NCBI GenBank assembly: GCA_000802095.1
Contig: JUEB01000017.1
Span: 303,782-367,781, forward strand
Length of the DNA: 64,000 nucleotides
Direction of reading: 5' to 3'
Source: Peptococcaceae bacterium BICA1-7
GTDB lineage: Bacteria > Bacillota > Desulfotomaculia > Desulfotomaculales > Desulfocucumaceae
The position numbers and the translations under genes are program-made. How positions within the stretch are numbered: position 1 is the stretch's first letter; each line of letters begins with the position of its first letter. A model generated the notes under the pieces. It had not been told where the DNA came from. It made no database searches and saw only the letters and a program-made list of their open reading frames with translations. Shown piece after piece: positions 8,194 to 15,052 of this stretch.

Positions 8194-8515
8194 TAATAAA
8201 TATTTCCACTTGAATTATTTTATGACTGAAAAAAAAATAGGTGTATTATAATGAATACCAATATTAGCCAATAAATACACTTCTGTTATCTACTTGCCAC
8301 AAAATTTACTCAAAAATCCCCGGCCCCGCCGGGTCTTATGCTTTTTGTGTCAGGGGACGATAGGACTCAAACCTAATAATTGAAATATTTGGGGCCCGGC
8401 GGTGCTATCGCAGGGCTTTATTATGTGATAGATAAAAAATTTAACCAACTAAAAAGGAATATTTTGCTATATGGAGAAATAACAGGTATTTAGTCTGTAT
8501 TTTGAGGTATAGATA
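8194..8515. other. Gene-free leader of comM
   Basis: No ORF with a ribosome binding site. A GC-rich CCCGGCCCCGCCGGG hairpin lies near 8320, and an AT-rich stretch before 8516 may hold the comM promoter, though no clear -35/-10 pair is seen. Confidence 0.4.
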
Positions 8516-9427
8516 ATGCTAGCAATTGTCCACAGCACTGCCCTGGCCGGGCTGGAGGGGCACCTGGTAAGAGTGGAGGCCGATGTCAGTAATGGCCTGC
8601 CTGCCTTCGACCTGGTGGGGCTTCCTGATGCTTCGGTAAAGGAGGCCCGGGAAAGGGTGAGGTCGGCCATTAATAACGCCGGCTTTGAGTTTCCAGTAAA
8701 AAGAATAACGGTCAACCTGGCCCCGGCGGATATAAAAAAAGAGGGGTCCATGTACGACCTGGCCATTGCCCTGGGCATACTGGCGGCCACCGGCCAGGTG
8801 GACCCGGTGGCCTGCGGCCGGCACTCCTTTATCGGGGAGCTTTCCTTAAACGGCGGGGTCCGGGGGGTGGCGGGAGTACTGCCCAACGTGCTGGCCTCCT
8901 GTGAGGGAGGAATAGCCTCGGTGGTGGTGCCGGCAGAAAATGCCGACGAGGCCGCCATCTGCCAGAAGGCCGATATTTTCCCTGTCTCCTCCCTGAGCCG
9001 GCTGGTCTCCTTTCTTGCTGGTGAGGCCGACATACCTCCCCACCGGGTGGACCTGGAGGAGATACTGAAGTCCCGGGAGGATGTGTTCACCGACCTGTCA
9101 GCAGTGAGGGGTCAGTATATCGCCAGGAGGGCGCTGGAGGTGGCCGCCGCCGGGGGGCACAACCTGCTCATGGTGGGCAGCCCGGGGTCCGGCAAGACTC
9201 TTTTAGCCAGATGCCTGCCGGGAATTCTGCCGGAAATGAGCTTCGTGGAAGCAATGGAATCCACCAAGATATACAGCCTGGCCGGGCTTTTGCGGCCTGG
9301 TCTGCCCCTTATCGCCTCAAGGCCCTTCAGGTCCCCTCACCACAGCGCCTCGGCTGTTTCACTGGTGGGAGGCGGAAAGTACCCCCGGCCCGGTGAGATA
9401 AGCCTGGGGCATAACGGGGTAGCTTAA
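8516..9427 (+). CDS. comM: ComM/YifB N-terminal part, interrupted by prophage
   Basis: Mg-chelatase-like AAA+ protein; ComM proteins are helicases for branch migration during natural transformation. Residues 1-165 are the ChlI-like domain (GLPDASVKEARERVRSA, APADIKKEGSMYDLAIALG); the AAA+ domain starts near 200 with Walker A VGSPGSGKTLLA. The reading frame runs normally to codon 302, then hits Ala and TAA that belong to the prophage. Walker B and everything after are at 54345-54965. The lysogen therefore makes a 303-residue fragment that cannot hydrolyse ATP normally, unless the phage excises. Confidence 0.93.
   Translation: MLAIVHSTALAGLEGHLVRVEADVSNGLPAFDLVGLPDASVKEARERVRSAINNAGFEFPVKRITVNLAPADIKKEGSMYDLAIALGILAATGQVDPVACGRHSFIGELSLNGGVRGVAGVLPNVLASCEGGIASVVVPAENADEAAICQKADIFPVSSLSRLVSFLAGEADIPPHRVDLEEILKSREDVFTDLSAVRGQYIARRALEVAAAGGHNLLMVGSPGSGKTLLARCLPGILPEMSFVEAMESTKIYSLAGLLRPGLPLIASRPFRSPHHSASAVSLVGGGKYPRPGEISLGHNGVA
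9416..9420. other. attL core (left prophage junction)
   Basis: GGGGT is the only sequence shared between the comM break at 9416-9420 and 54342-54346. To the left the comM frame is intact; to the right the sequence is phage. Codon 301 is GGG and codon 302 begins with the last G and T of the core. Confidence 0.88.
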
Positions 9428-9551
9428 CTTATCAAAACCATGCTCAAAATATATGGATTTCTTCCTATTAAATGGGCTTTAAATAGCTTACAAGGACAGA
9501 ACAGACACTCCATTACCAACCCATCCCCAACCCCCTTTTCTCCGGCCAGGG

Positions 9552-9578
9552 GCAAAAAGAAAGACCCTAGAGGGGGTC
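9552..9578 (-). terminator. Terminator at the left prophage end
   Basis: On the minus strand GACCC-CCTCTA-GGGTC is followed by TTTCTTTTT. It overlaps the stop codon of the last phage gene and shields comM from leftward phage transcription. Confidence 0.85.
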
Positions 9579-9707
9579 AATTCCTACGTGTCTATCTATA
9601 ATTCCGTCTTGCATAAGGTATATCACCAAAAGCACCCTTGCTTCATCGTAATCCGTAGCCTCCAGTGAAATAACTTTCCCGTTTACTTTAAAGGTGTATC
9701 TATTCAC
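9567..9707 (-). CDS. Phage microprotein, 46 residues
   Basis: GTG at 9707 overlaps the upstream stop (GTGA) and follows GGAGGTGGAAAG. The product starts MNRYTFKVNGKVISLEATDYDEARV (as KVNGKVISLEATDY in its core) and looks like a small beta-hairpin plus helix. No family recognised. It is the last gene of the attL-proximal operon. Confidence 0.65.
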   Translation of the reverse strand: MNRYTFKVNGKVISLEATDYDEARVLLVIYLMQDGIIDRHVGIDPL

Positions 9708-9997
9708 CTTTCCACCTCCACCCCTTTGGCTTTGAGGGCGGCGAGGGCGATATGTTTCGGAATATCGTCGGTTGCCCTGAGTTGATTTATAAAGTATCCG
9801 TCCTCGTTCATTTTATTAATAACTTCTATTGCCGCCTCAATTTCTGTTGAATAATTAGGAATTGGGTGTCTCTCATCATATCCCACCCCTAAATGCTGTT
9901 CACAGGGTGGGTATGCCATATAGTTAACGCCATCTGTCCATGGATCACACCACCCCATGATTTCAGTAGCCACCATCACATCAATCTCCCTGCTCAT
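9704..9997 (-). CDS. Phage ABA-sandwich domain protein
   Basis: 97 residues. The order MSREIDVMVATEIMGW, an aromatic/Cys loop, YSTEIEAAIEVINKM and a final ALAALKAKGVEV fits the Phage_ABA_S family, common in Firmicutes phages next to small accessory genes; function unknown. The start at 9997 matches the family; the longer frame from 10021 does not. Confidence 0.75.
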   Translation of the reverse strand: MSREIDVMVATEIMGWCDPWTDGVNYMAYPPCEQHLGVGYDERHPIPNYSTEIEAAIEVINKMNEDGYFINQLRATDDIPKHIALAALKAKGVEVER

Positions 9998-10151
9998 TGG
10001 GGGCCACCATCCTCTCCACATCTACGCCAATGTCAAATACTTTCGTGCTGCCATCGTCAAGTCGTAGCGTTATGAATCCATTTTGGCTTCTTATTATCTC
10101 TCCTTCGTATGGGCCCTCATCGGTTGTTATTCTGACTCTGTTGGTTTTCAC
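9981..10151 (-). CDS. Phage beta-rich protein, 56 residues
   Basis: GTG at 10151 follows GGAGGCCTTGGA. The predicted product (core RVRITTDEGPYEGEII, then GFITLRLDDGSTKVFD) alternates hydrophobic and polar residues like an Sm- or SH3-type barrel. It overlaps the ABA gene start by 17 nt. No family recognised. Confidence 0.6.
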   Translation of the reverse strand: MKTNRVRITTDEGPYEGEIIRSQNGFITLRLDDGSTKVFDIGVDVERMVAPNEQGD

Positions 10152-10172
10152 TCCAAGGCCTCCTCCCTGCCC

Positions 10173-10481
10173 TCACAGGACCGATTTTAGTGCGGCGAAT
10201 AGTGCGTCGATAATTTCATCAGGCGACAATATCCCATGGCTGATCTTTGCGAATACGCTTTGCAGGTGAATCATGTCTTTTTCGGCAAGCAGCTCAATGC
10301 ACTGGCCAATGGAGAGAAGGGGGAGCGATCCCTTTTCTACCTTTGGATACTCAATGACAGAATAGATGCCTCCATCATATATATACCAATCTTCATCCTG
10401 CGGTTTCCACCACTCCCTCAATCTCTCCCGCTGCTCTGAGCTCAATTCCTGTAGTCGTTCAACGCTGATCCTCTGTTTCAA
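10173..10481 (-). CDS. Conserved phage hypothetical protein
   Basis: 102 residues. The pattern LSSEQRERLREWWKPQ followed by LPLLSIGQCIELLAEK recurs in Firmicutes phages as an uncharacterised accessory protein. Soluble, mostly helical. It is in the attL-proximal operon. Confidence 0.6.
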   Translation of the reverse strand: MKQRISVERLQELSSEQRERLREWWKPQDEDWYIYDGGIYSVIEYPKVEKGSLPLLSIGQCIELLAEKDMIHLQSVFAKISHGILSPDEIIDALFAALKSVL

Positions 10482-10496
10482 ATCCTCACCCCTTCC

Positions 10497-10682
10497 CTAT
10501 ATCAATTCCCATATCGAGCCACACCGCTGACACTTAAAGTATTTTCCATCCGGCTCACCCTCGGGGGTATCAACCTTCTTCATGCCTGGGCAGCCGCATT
10601 CGCATTTAAAGAGTTTTCCGCCCACGATCAATGTCTCTTTGTATCCTGATGCTGCTATTTCATACAGCAGGTCCTCTGTCAT
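10497..10682 (-). CDS. Small zinc-ribbon protein
   Basis: 61 residues with CECGC (Cys28/30/32) and CQRC (Cys51/54), consistent with one zinc ribbon; the end is GSIWELI. Probably nucleic-acid or protein binding. Neighbours overlap or lie within 30 nt, so it is in one operon. Confidence 0.6.
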   Translation of the reverse strand: MTEDLLYEIAASGYKETLIVGGKLFKCECGCPGMKKVDTPEGEPDGKYFKCQRCGSIWELI

Positions 10683-10710
10683 GGTTTCACCCCTTCCCCG
10701 GGGTTTTGCT

Positions 10711-11103
10711 TTACGATTTCACCAGTTTTAACATGGCCTTCTTAGAGTAGTCAGGGTGGTATTCATTTATGTAATACTCAAATCTACAATGAATGACTAA
10801 ACACCCTTTCTTTGCATTCCAGTTAAGAGCCTTGATTTCCAATATGCGTATCGCTGTCTCCACATCGCACAGCACCCAATCGTCAGACCATACGTTTAGA
10901 GGCGGTATATTTTCGTAAAGAGGTATGCTTATGGTTGTGTTGCCTTCCCTTATACATCCCCGTGGATCCATCTTAAACACTAGACAATTCTTTTCATTAT
11001 AGTCAAAATGATGTTGCTTCTTACATTCGCCGCCATGGCATTGATTTCTGATGCAGTAAGCGCATTCAAGCCGGGCCGGTATTTCCTGGACAGCCTCTGT
11101 CAA
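10711..11103 (-). CDS. Phage cysteine-rich protein, 130 residues
   Basis: The N-terminal part has CAYCIRNQCHGGECKK and CLVF, likely a metal site. The C-terminal half (DWVLCDVETAIRILEIKALNW) is mixed alpha/beta. No family recognised. The start overlaps the upstream stop by 4 nt, and its Shine-Dalgarno is inside the DKRKEGKP codons of the gene before it. Confidence 0.55.
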   Translation of the reverse strand: MTEAVQEIPARLECAYCIRNQCHGGECKKQHHFDYNEKNCLVFKMDPRGCIREGNTTISIPLYENIPPLNVWSDDWVLCDVETAIRILEIKALNWNAKKGCLVIHCRFEYYINEYHPDYSKKAMLKLVKS

Positions 11104-11300
11104 GGTTTCCCCTCCTTCCTCTTGTCCTCCTCTATCCTAAAAGCCAACCTACTTATCGCCATTACGGTTTCATGCCGTTTTTTCTCCAACTCCTCTTCTT
11201 CGCTGCAGTTCTTGGATAAAATCATCATCATTTCGTAGTACGTCAAAGCACCCAGGAAATCATATAGCGTCTGCGCTTCCTCCCTGGTTAGTCCAATCAC
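11100..11300 (-). CDS. Small helical phage protein
   Basis: 66 residues: LTREEAQTLYDFLGALTYYEMM, an acidic EEEELEKK segment, a basic tail DKRKEGKP. The tail codons (AAGAGGAAGGAGGGG) also serve as ribosome binding site for the next gene. The start overlaps the previous stop by 4 nt. Confidence 0.5.
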   Translation of the reverse strand: MIGLTREEAQTLYDFLGALTYYEMMMILSKNCSEEEELEKKRHETVMAISRLAFRIEEDKRKEGKP

Positions 11301-11482
11301 GGCTTCACTTCCTTCCTCTTGTCGCGGCGCAACTCGTCTATGATGCGGCGAAGGAGTTCGGAAACACTTTTCAGTCCTTGTCGCTTTGTCTCCGCATTAA
11401 GCCATTCTATGCGCTCCTTGCCTAAATATGGATTCAGTCTGTCGGTGCTTTGATGTTTATCTTGGCTCGTAGTATTCGACAC
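11297..11482 (-). CDS. Possible ribbon-helix-helix protein
   Basis: 61 residues. LNPYLGKERIEWLNAETKRQG and SVSELLRRIIDELRR follow the helix spacing of small RHH/CopG regulators, though the N-terminal strand is weak. It ends DKRKEVKP, almost the same tail as its downstream neighbour, again encoding a Shine-Dalgarno. It overlaps the release-factor gene by 26 nt. Confidence 0.5.
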   Translation of the reverse strand: MSNTTSQDKHQSTDRLNPYLGKERIEWLNAETKRQGLKSVSELLRRIIDELRRDKRKEVKP

Positions 11483-11801
11483 GCAAATTTTCCTCCCGCA
11501 TCATATTGTCAACCCTGGTTTCCGCTTGCCTTCTCTCTTCCTTTGAAAGCATAGCCTGACCGGCTTTCTTTTTAAGCCATGCCTGAAAAGGTTTGCTGTT
11601 TACGCATCTTAGAAAGGCATTCTTTTTATTTTTAGGCTGATCTCGTTCTTCCCTGGACTCACCAACGGCCCCGGACTCAATGTGAGTAATGCGGACACCT
11701 GACTCGACCTTGTTTTGATTCTGTCCACCCTTACCGCCTGACCTAAAGGTGTCAATGCGAAAATCCTTCTTTGTCACAGAGAACAATAACTCCCTAGACA
11801 T
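11457..11801 (-). CDS. RF-1 domain (GGQ) peptidyl-tRNA hydrolase-like protein
   Basis: 114 residues beginning FRIDTFRSGGKGGQNQNKVES: the GGQ loop of class I release factors and ArfB/PrfH-type rescue proteins, here without stop-codon recognition domains. The conserved VRITHIESG and a basic region (ERDQPKNKKNAFLR, KKKAGQAM) follow. ArfB-type proteins free stalled ribosomes. First gene of the attL-proximal operon, behind its own promoter. The phage role is unknown; rescue of stalled ribosomes or altered termination are options. Confidence 0.82.
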   Translation of the reverse strand: MSRELLFSVTKKDFRIDTFRSGGKGGQNQNKVESGVRITHIESGAVGESREERDQPKNKKNAFLRCVNSKPFQAWLKKKAGQAMLSKEERRQAETRVDNMMREENLRVEYYEPR

Positions 11802-11818
11802 ACTATCACCTCAGATAC

Positions 11819-11847
11819 ATTATACACTTAAATGGTGTATATGTAAA
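11819..11847 (-). promoter_or_regulatory. Promoter with internal palindrome, attL-proximal operon
   Basis: Minus strand: TTTACA (11847-11842), 17-nt spacer, TATAAT (11824-11819). The palindrome TATACAC-N7-GTGTATA (11821-11841) fills the spacer and overlaps the -10, a classic repressor position. It drives 9567-11801. Confidence 0.8.
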
Positions 11848-11848
11848 G

Positions 11849-11877
11849 CAAAAAATAACCCCCGCCGTAACGGGGGC
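11849..11877 (-). terminator. Terminator of the late operon
   Basis: Minus strand CCCCCG-TTACGG-CGGGGG followed by TTATTTTTT, after the holin gene. It separates lysis genes from the attL-proximal operon. Confidence 0.85.
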
Positions 11878-11938
11878 AAGGGTTAAAGAAAATGCTATAA
11901 AATTTTAATAAGGCAGGATTTATTAAAGACAGTTTTAA

Positions 11939-12148
11939 TTATTTCCCTATCTTTTTCTCGGCCCGCAGCCGCCCATAAATAGCAGCGAGGCCACCCACGG
12001 CCCCAGCTCCTACGGCTATGTAATTTACTATCTCTTCCTGTGTCGCGCCGTCAATGTAGATTCCAAACGCTCCGGCTGCTGCAGAGCCAAGGGCAACCAA
12101 CCCACCCCAAACCGCTTTTGACTGCCACCACGCTTTGTTATCTTCCAT
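11939..12148 (-). CDS. Holin-like protein
   Basis: 69 residues with two hydrophobic segments (VWGGLVALGSAAAGAFGIYI and the segment around IAVGAGAVGGLAAIYG) and a basic end RLRAEKKIGK. Size, topology and position beside the amidase gene indicate the pore-former that lets the endolysin reach the wall. Confidence 0.78.
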   Translation of the reverse strand: MEDNKAWWQSKAVWGGLVALGSAAAGAFGIYIDGATQEEIVNYIAVGAGAVGGLAAIYGRLRAEKKIGK

Positions 12149-12210
12149 TTTCTTTCTCCTCCTTAAGTAAATTTTTATTGGCTCGTTTTTGATTGCATGG
12201 GGATCACCCC

Positions 12211-12906
12211 CTAAACCATTTCCGGGGCCAGGGTCGCTCCAGCCTGTTTGATCACTTGGCGAAGTCTGCGGATCTCAATGTCAAGTTTCAGATTCATATC
12301 ATAGGCCGCTGCCAGCTCAATGTCCCGCTGGTCAAGAATTGCCTTCAGCTTTGCAAGTTCGTCCACCGGCTGAGTCTTCGCCTTCAACCCCATAGCCTGC
12401 ACAATCGCCCAGGCAATCTCGTTCCCGATGGCCGGCAGGTTGTCCCTGAGAAAAGTAGCATCATCCGCATTGTCGATAAACAGATTTTCCAGGAGTATGG
12501 CAGGCATGTTCGTCTCCCGCAGCACGGCAAAGTTTGATCGCTTCAGACCACGGTCAAAATGGCCCCTCTCGCCGTACCAACTGGCTAGGGCGGTATGAAT
12601 GGACTCGGCAATAGCCAAAGTAGCCCCTGAGGCATTAGGATGGATGTGGGACTCATATCCGTGTCCACCTCCTGCATTGATGTGAATTGATACAAATAAA
12701 GAGGCCCCCGCACTGTTGGCGAAGGCCGCACGGTCGGACAATTCGCCCCGGGGAGCCAATAGGACTTCAGTCTCATAACCTGAGAGTTTTTGTTTTACGA
12801 TCTCGCCCAGTTTGCCGGTCAGGTCGGATTCTCTTAATCCATTCCCGGACGCCCCGGGATCCGGTTGGCCGTTTTCAGAGTGGCCCTGATCTATAACTAT
12901 CTTCAT
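12211..12906 (-). CDS. N-acetylmuramoyl-L-alanine amidase (endolysin)
   Basis: Zinc amidase of the Amidase_3 type that cuts the bond between MurNAc and L-alanine. Motifs: VIDQGHSE (zinc His), GLRESDLT (Glu), SIHINAGG (zinc His) and LLENLFIDN with the catalytic Glu. The catalytic domain spans residues 1-175; a helical tail (LAKLKAILDQRDIELAAAYD) replaces a recognisable wall-binding domain. No signal peptide, as expected for a holin-dependent endolysin. ATG 12906 is preferred to TTG 12909. Confidence 0.92.
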   Translation of the reverse strand: MKIVIDQGHSENGQPDPGASGNGLRESDLTGKLGEIVKQKLSGYETEVLLAPRGELSDRAAFANSAGASLFVSIHINAGGGHGYESHIHPNASGATLAIAESIHTALASWYGERGHFDRGLKRSNFAVLRETNMPAILLENLFIDNADDATFLRDNLPAIGNEIAWAIVQAMGLKAKTQPVDELAKLKAILDQRDIELAAAYDMNLKLDIEIRRLRQVIKQAGATLAPEMV

Positions 12907-12910
12907 CAAA

Positions 12911-13108
12911 TCACCCCTTCGTCACCAAATAAACAATGAGCCCCACGGCAATGGGACTCACTATATTAAGGATTATACTGATCACTTTTGACTTCGCAAC
13001 CTCAACGATTAACTGGTCAACCTTTGTGTCCATGCCCCCTGTCAACTCCTCCAAGCTTTTTATTTTGGTTTCAGCCCTGGTCATTCTTTCGCAAGATTCG
13101 CAAGTCAA
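12911..13108 (-). CDS. XhlA-like lysis accessory protein
   Basis: 65 residues: CESCERM at the start, a coiled-coil (RAETKIKSLEELTGGMDTKVD in part) and a C-terminal membrane helix (IILNIVSPIAVGLIVYLV). This matches XhlA-type proteins that assist holins. Its stop lies 4 nt before the endolysin start. Confidence 0.72.
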   Translation of the reverse strand: MTCESCERMTRAETKIKSLEELTGGMDTKVDQLIVEVAKSKVISIILNIVSPIAVGLIVYLVTKG

Positions 13109-13253
13109 CGATTCCCACCCCCTAAGACTATTTTCCCATTGTCCATTTTTAGTGATCTTTTTGACAGGATATTATGGTAGGATTATTTTGCAGGTATGGG
13201 TGGTAGCTCACCCACCCCGTTAGGGCCACCCCCGGCGGGGGCCTGCACCCCAT

Positions 13254-13276
13254 TAAAAAACCGCCCGAAGGCGGTT
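13254..13276 (-). terminator. Terminator after antirepressor gene
   Basis: Minus strand AACCGCC-TTCG-GGCGGTT followed by TTTTAAT. A second GC-rich hairpin (GGCCCCCGCCGGGGGTGGCC) lies 20 nt further on. The two would make the lysis genes depend on readthrough or their own promoter. Confidence 0.85.
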
Positions 13277-13279
13277 ATG

Positions 13280-14005
13280 TTATGCACTCTCTTTCTTGAG
13301 CCGTTCAAGTATATATGTCTGCCCCTTGGCGGTCACTCTCGTTGTCTTAAACAGTCTCACATCATTTGCCGTTTGTTTTGCGCTCTGGCTTACCTCGAAG
13401 TATCCCCGGTCAACATATTCTTGATATGGTTCTGTACTTCTGGGGAATATCATTTTCCATTCCCTAAGTTTTCTGTAAAGCCTCCTTTCCCCGGTAGTAA
13501 GTCCATTCTTGGAAGCCACTTTTGCTAACTCCCGGATAAGCACACTGTCTTTTGAGGCGGCGCAGGTTTCGGCGAAGTTGACGAGTGCCTTCTGCTGCTC
13601 TATCTTCTCGGCCAATTCTGCGGCCATCCTAAGAGCTTCTGGCAGGGTCTTGGGAACGGTGAACATTTCTTTAGCACGGAAGTATGTTTCCACCAGCATG
13701 TCGTACACTCCCCATGCCTTGTCTGTATTCAATGATTTGGCATGGAGGAGGGCACCCTTTTCGGTCCAAAGGTAGAAGAATTGGGCATTCTTTGAACCTA
13801 AATCAATTTGATTTTGGTCAACGAATTGCCTTTTTTCATCCCCTCTCAGACAATAATAATGCTTACCTTCGATATATCGGTCCTTGTTTCGATTGAAATT
13901 GTTTACGACTATTTGAACTTCAGTCTCATATCCTTCTGCCAGTTGCTGAGTGGTCAATACACGCTGGGTCTTGTGTTCGATTGGTTGCAGTGCTAAATTA
14001 CTCAA
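13280..14005 (-). CDS. ORF6N/KilAC phage antirepressor
   Basis: 241 residues. N-terminal ORF6N-like domain (TTQQLAEGYETEVQIVVNNFNRN, shown in part) and a C-terminal KilAC-like wing (SVLIRELAKVASKNGLTTGE, RRLYRKLREW, YFEVSQSAKQ). Such proteins antagonise the lysogenic repressor or regulate late genes. TTG start after GAGGAGGAATG, overlapping the previous stop. Its place beside lysis genes rather than the immunity region is unusual. Confidence 0.85.
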   Translation of the reverse strand: MSNLALQPIEHKTQRVLTTQQLAEGYETEVQIVVNNFNRNKDRYIEGKHYYCLRGDEKRQFVDQNQIDLGSKNAQFFYLWTEKGALLHAKSLNTDKAWGVYDMLVETYFRAKEMFTVPKTLPEALRMAAELAEKIEQQKALVNFAETCAASKDSVLIRELAKVASKNGLTTGERRLYRKLREWKMIFPRSTEPYQEYVDRGYFEVSQSAKQTANDVRLFKTTRVTAKGQTYILERLKKESA

Positions 14006-14121
14006 TTACATTCCTCCTCGGCTTTGTAGATTTCATTGATCAACACTAGGCCGGTCGCCTTTATGCACACCATGCTAACCCCTTCAGGCAGTTGGCAAAA
14101 TACGATCTTGTTTTCGGACAT
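14002..14121 (-). CDS. Phage microprotein, 39 residues
   Basis: ATG 14121 follows GGGAGG. The product starts MSENKIVFCQLPEGVSMV and ends EIYKAEEECN. It overlaps the antirepressor start by 4 nt, so the two are co-translated. No family recognised. Confidence 0.55.
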   Translation of the reverse strand: MSENKIVFCQLPEGVSMVCIKATGLVLINEIYKAEEECN

Positions 14122-14198
14122 AAAAATACCTCCCTTGATTTCCCCGGGGAGGAATGATAGAATCATAATGAAACATACCTCCCTTGGGGGTAGTTGTA

Positions 14199-14244
14199 CG
14201 TGAGGTAGTCGAACATCTTTGCAGGATTAGGCGACTACCTCACG
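14199..14244. repeat. 13-bp inverted repeat beside Xis-like gene
   Basis: CGTGAGGTAGTCG (14199-14211) and CGACTACCTCACG (14232-14244) are perfect complements. The right arm encodes the Xis-like C-terminus. Another copy of GAGGTAGTCG lies at 14492-14501 and GGTAGTCG at 14654-14661, so the motif may be a protein-binding site rather than just a hairpin. Confidence 0.65.
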
Positions 14245-14418
14245 GCTTTTTCGTTGGCTTTGCTCATCTATCCATTCAAGAACCTTTGACCACTGGAATC
14301 TGATATTGCTGCCAACTTTCATATATGGCATACCATTTTTTCTCAGCCTGTCAATAGTTCTTTCATTTACCCTGAGCAATTTTGCCAACTCAGCTCTGGT
14401 CAAAACCTCATTTTCCAT
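14227..14418 (-). CDS. Xis/AlpA-like MerR-type DNA-binding protein
   Basis: 63 residues starting MENEVLTRAELAKLLRVN: a winged-helix 'excisionase family' domain (HTH_17) with ERTIDRLRKNGMPYMKVGSNIRF and KVLEWIDEQ. It is made from ATG 14418 after GGAGGTGG. Such proteins bend DNA at att sites of tyrosine-integrase elements or regulate promoters. Here the integrase is a serine enzyme, so a regulatory or directionality role is open. The surrounding GAGGTAGTCG repeats are candidate targets. Confidence 0.8.
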   Translation of the reverse strand: MENEVLTRAELAKLLRVNERTIDRLRKNGMPYMKVGSNIRFQWSKVLEWIDEQSQRKSREVVA

Positions 14419-14443
14419 AGTCCACCTCCCTTCATCTGTGTAC

Positions 14444-14472
14444 ATTGTAGTACACTGTTGACATCGTGTCAA
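14444..14472 (-). promoter_or_regulatory. Promoter and operator of the Xis-like gene
   Basis: Minus strand: perfect -35 TTGACA (14472-14467), 17-nt spacer, -10 TACAAT (14449-14444). The palindrome TTGACATCGTGTCAA (14458-14472) covers the -35, an ideal repressor site. Confidence 0.82.
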
Positions 14473-14537
14473 GTGGGCATGGAAAATATTTGAGGTAGTC
14501 GATAACCCATTATTCAGTTGTAAAGGTGGTATCCGTA

Positions 14538-14651
14538 ATGGACACGAATCAAAAATCATGGGGCAAACGCATTGTTGAGTACATCATTATAGCCTTGATT
14601 CTTCTTGGACTGCCCTTCGTTGCCGGAATACTTTATGGTTACTTTTTCTAG
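14538..14651 (+). CDS. Small membrane protein, 37 residues
   Basis: ATG 14538 follows AAAGGTGG. One hydrophobic helix (YIIIALILLGLPFVAGILYG) after a short basic N-terminus. First of three rightward genes inside the leftward late region. Confidence 0.6.
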   Translation: MDTNQKSWGKRIVEYIIIALILLGLPFVAGILYGYFF

Positions 14652-14691
14652 ATGGTAGTCGCTAGCCTATTTAATTGTTGAGGTGGGTTAT

Positions 14692-14853
14692 GTGTCGGAT
14701 ACAATAAAAGCATTCTTGTTTATAACTTTATTTTTCGGCTCCATTTGGACAATTAATACTATCTTTGAAAATACATTCATACCCATGTTGGTGCAAATGT
14801 TTTTGATTGGAATATTATTAATTGCCTTCAAGTATAGCCACAAAAATAAATGA
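14692..14853 (+). CDS. Small membrane protein, 53 residues
   Basis: GTG 14692 follows GAGGTGGG. Two hydrophobic segments (AFLFITLFFGSIWTI; MLVQMFLIGILLIAF) with a short loop and a basic end. No family recognised. It is in the same operon as its neighbours: its stop overlaps the next ribosome binding site (TGAGGTG). Confidence 0.6.
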   Translation: MSDTIKAFLFITLFFGSIWTINTIFENTFIPMLVQMFLIGILLIAFKYSHKNK

Positions 14854-14862
14854 GGTGATATC

Positions 14863-15042
14863 ATGTCGTTGGCCGACTGGCTTTTTTCTCATGCATTTTT
14901 TGATCTCGATTGGCTTGAAGTAATTATTTTCGGATCATTCGCAATTTATTATCTCGTCCGTTGGGCCATGAACGGCTTCCGAATCAATAGGTACAGAGAA
15001 AAGAACGACAACACCCACAGAGAGTTCCACGACTACATGTAG
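14863..15042 (+). CDS. Small membrane protein, 59 residues
   Basis: ATG 14863 follows GAGGTG. One hydrophobic helix (VIIFGSFAIYYLVRWAM) then a charged cytosolic-type tail (RINRYREKNDNTHREF). It converges on the 1263-residue virion gene with 10 nt between stops. The three-gene set could act in superinfection exclusion, but no motif shows this. Confidence 0.6.
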   Translation: MSLADWLFSHAFFDLDWLEVIIFGSFAIYYLVRWAMNGFRINRYREKNDNTHREFHDYM

Positions 15043-15052
15043 AAGGAGGGAA

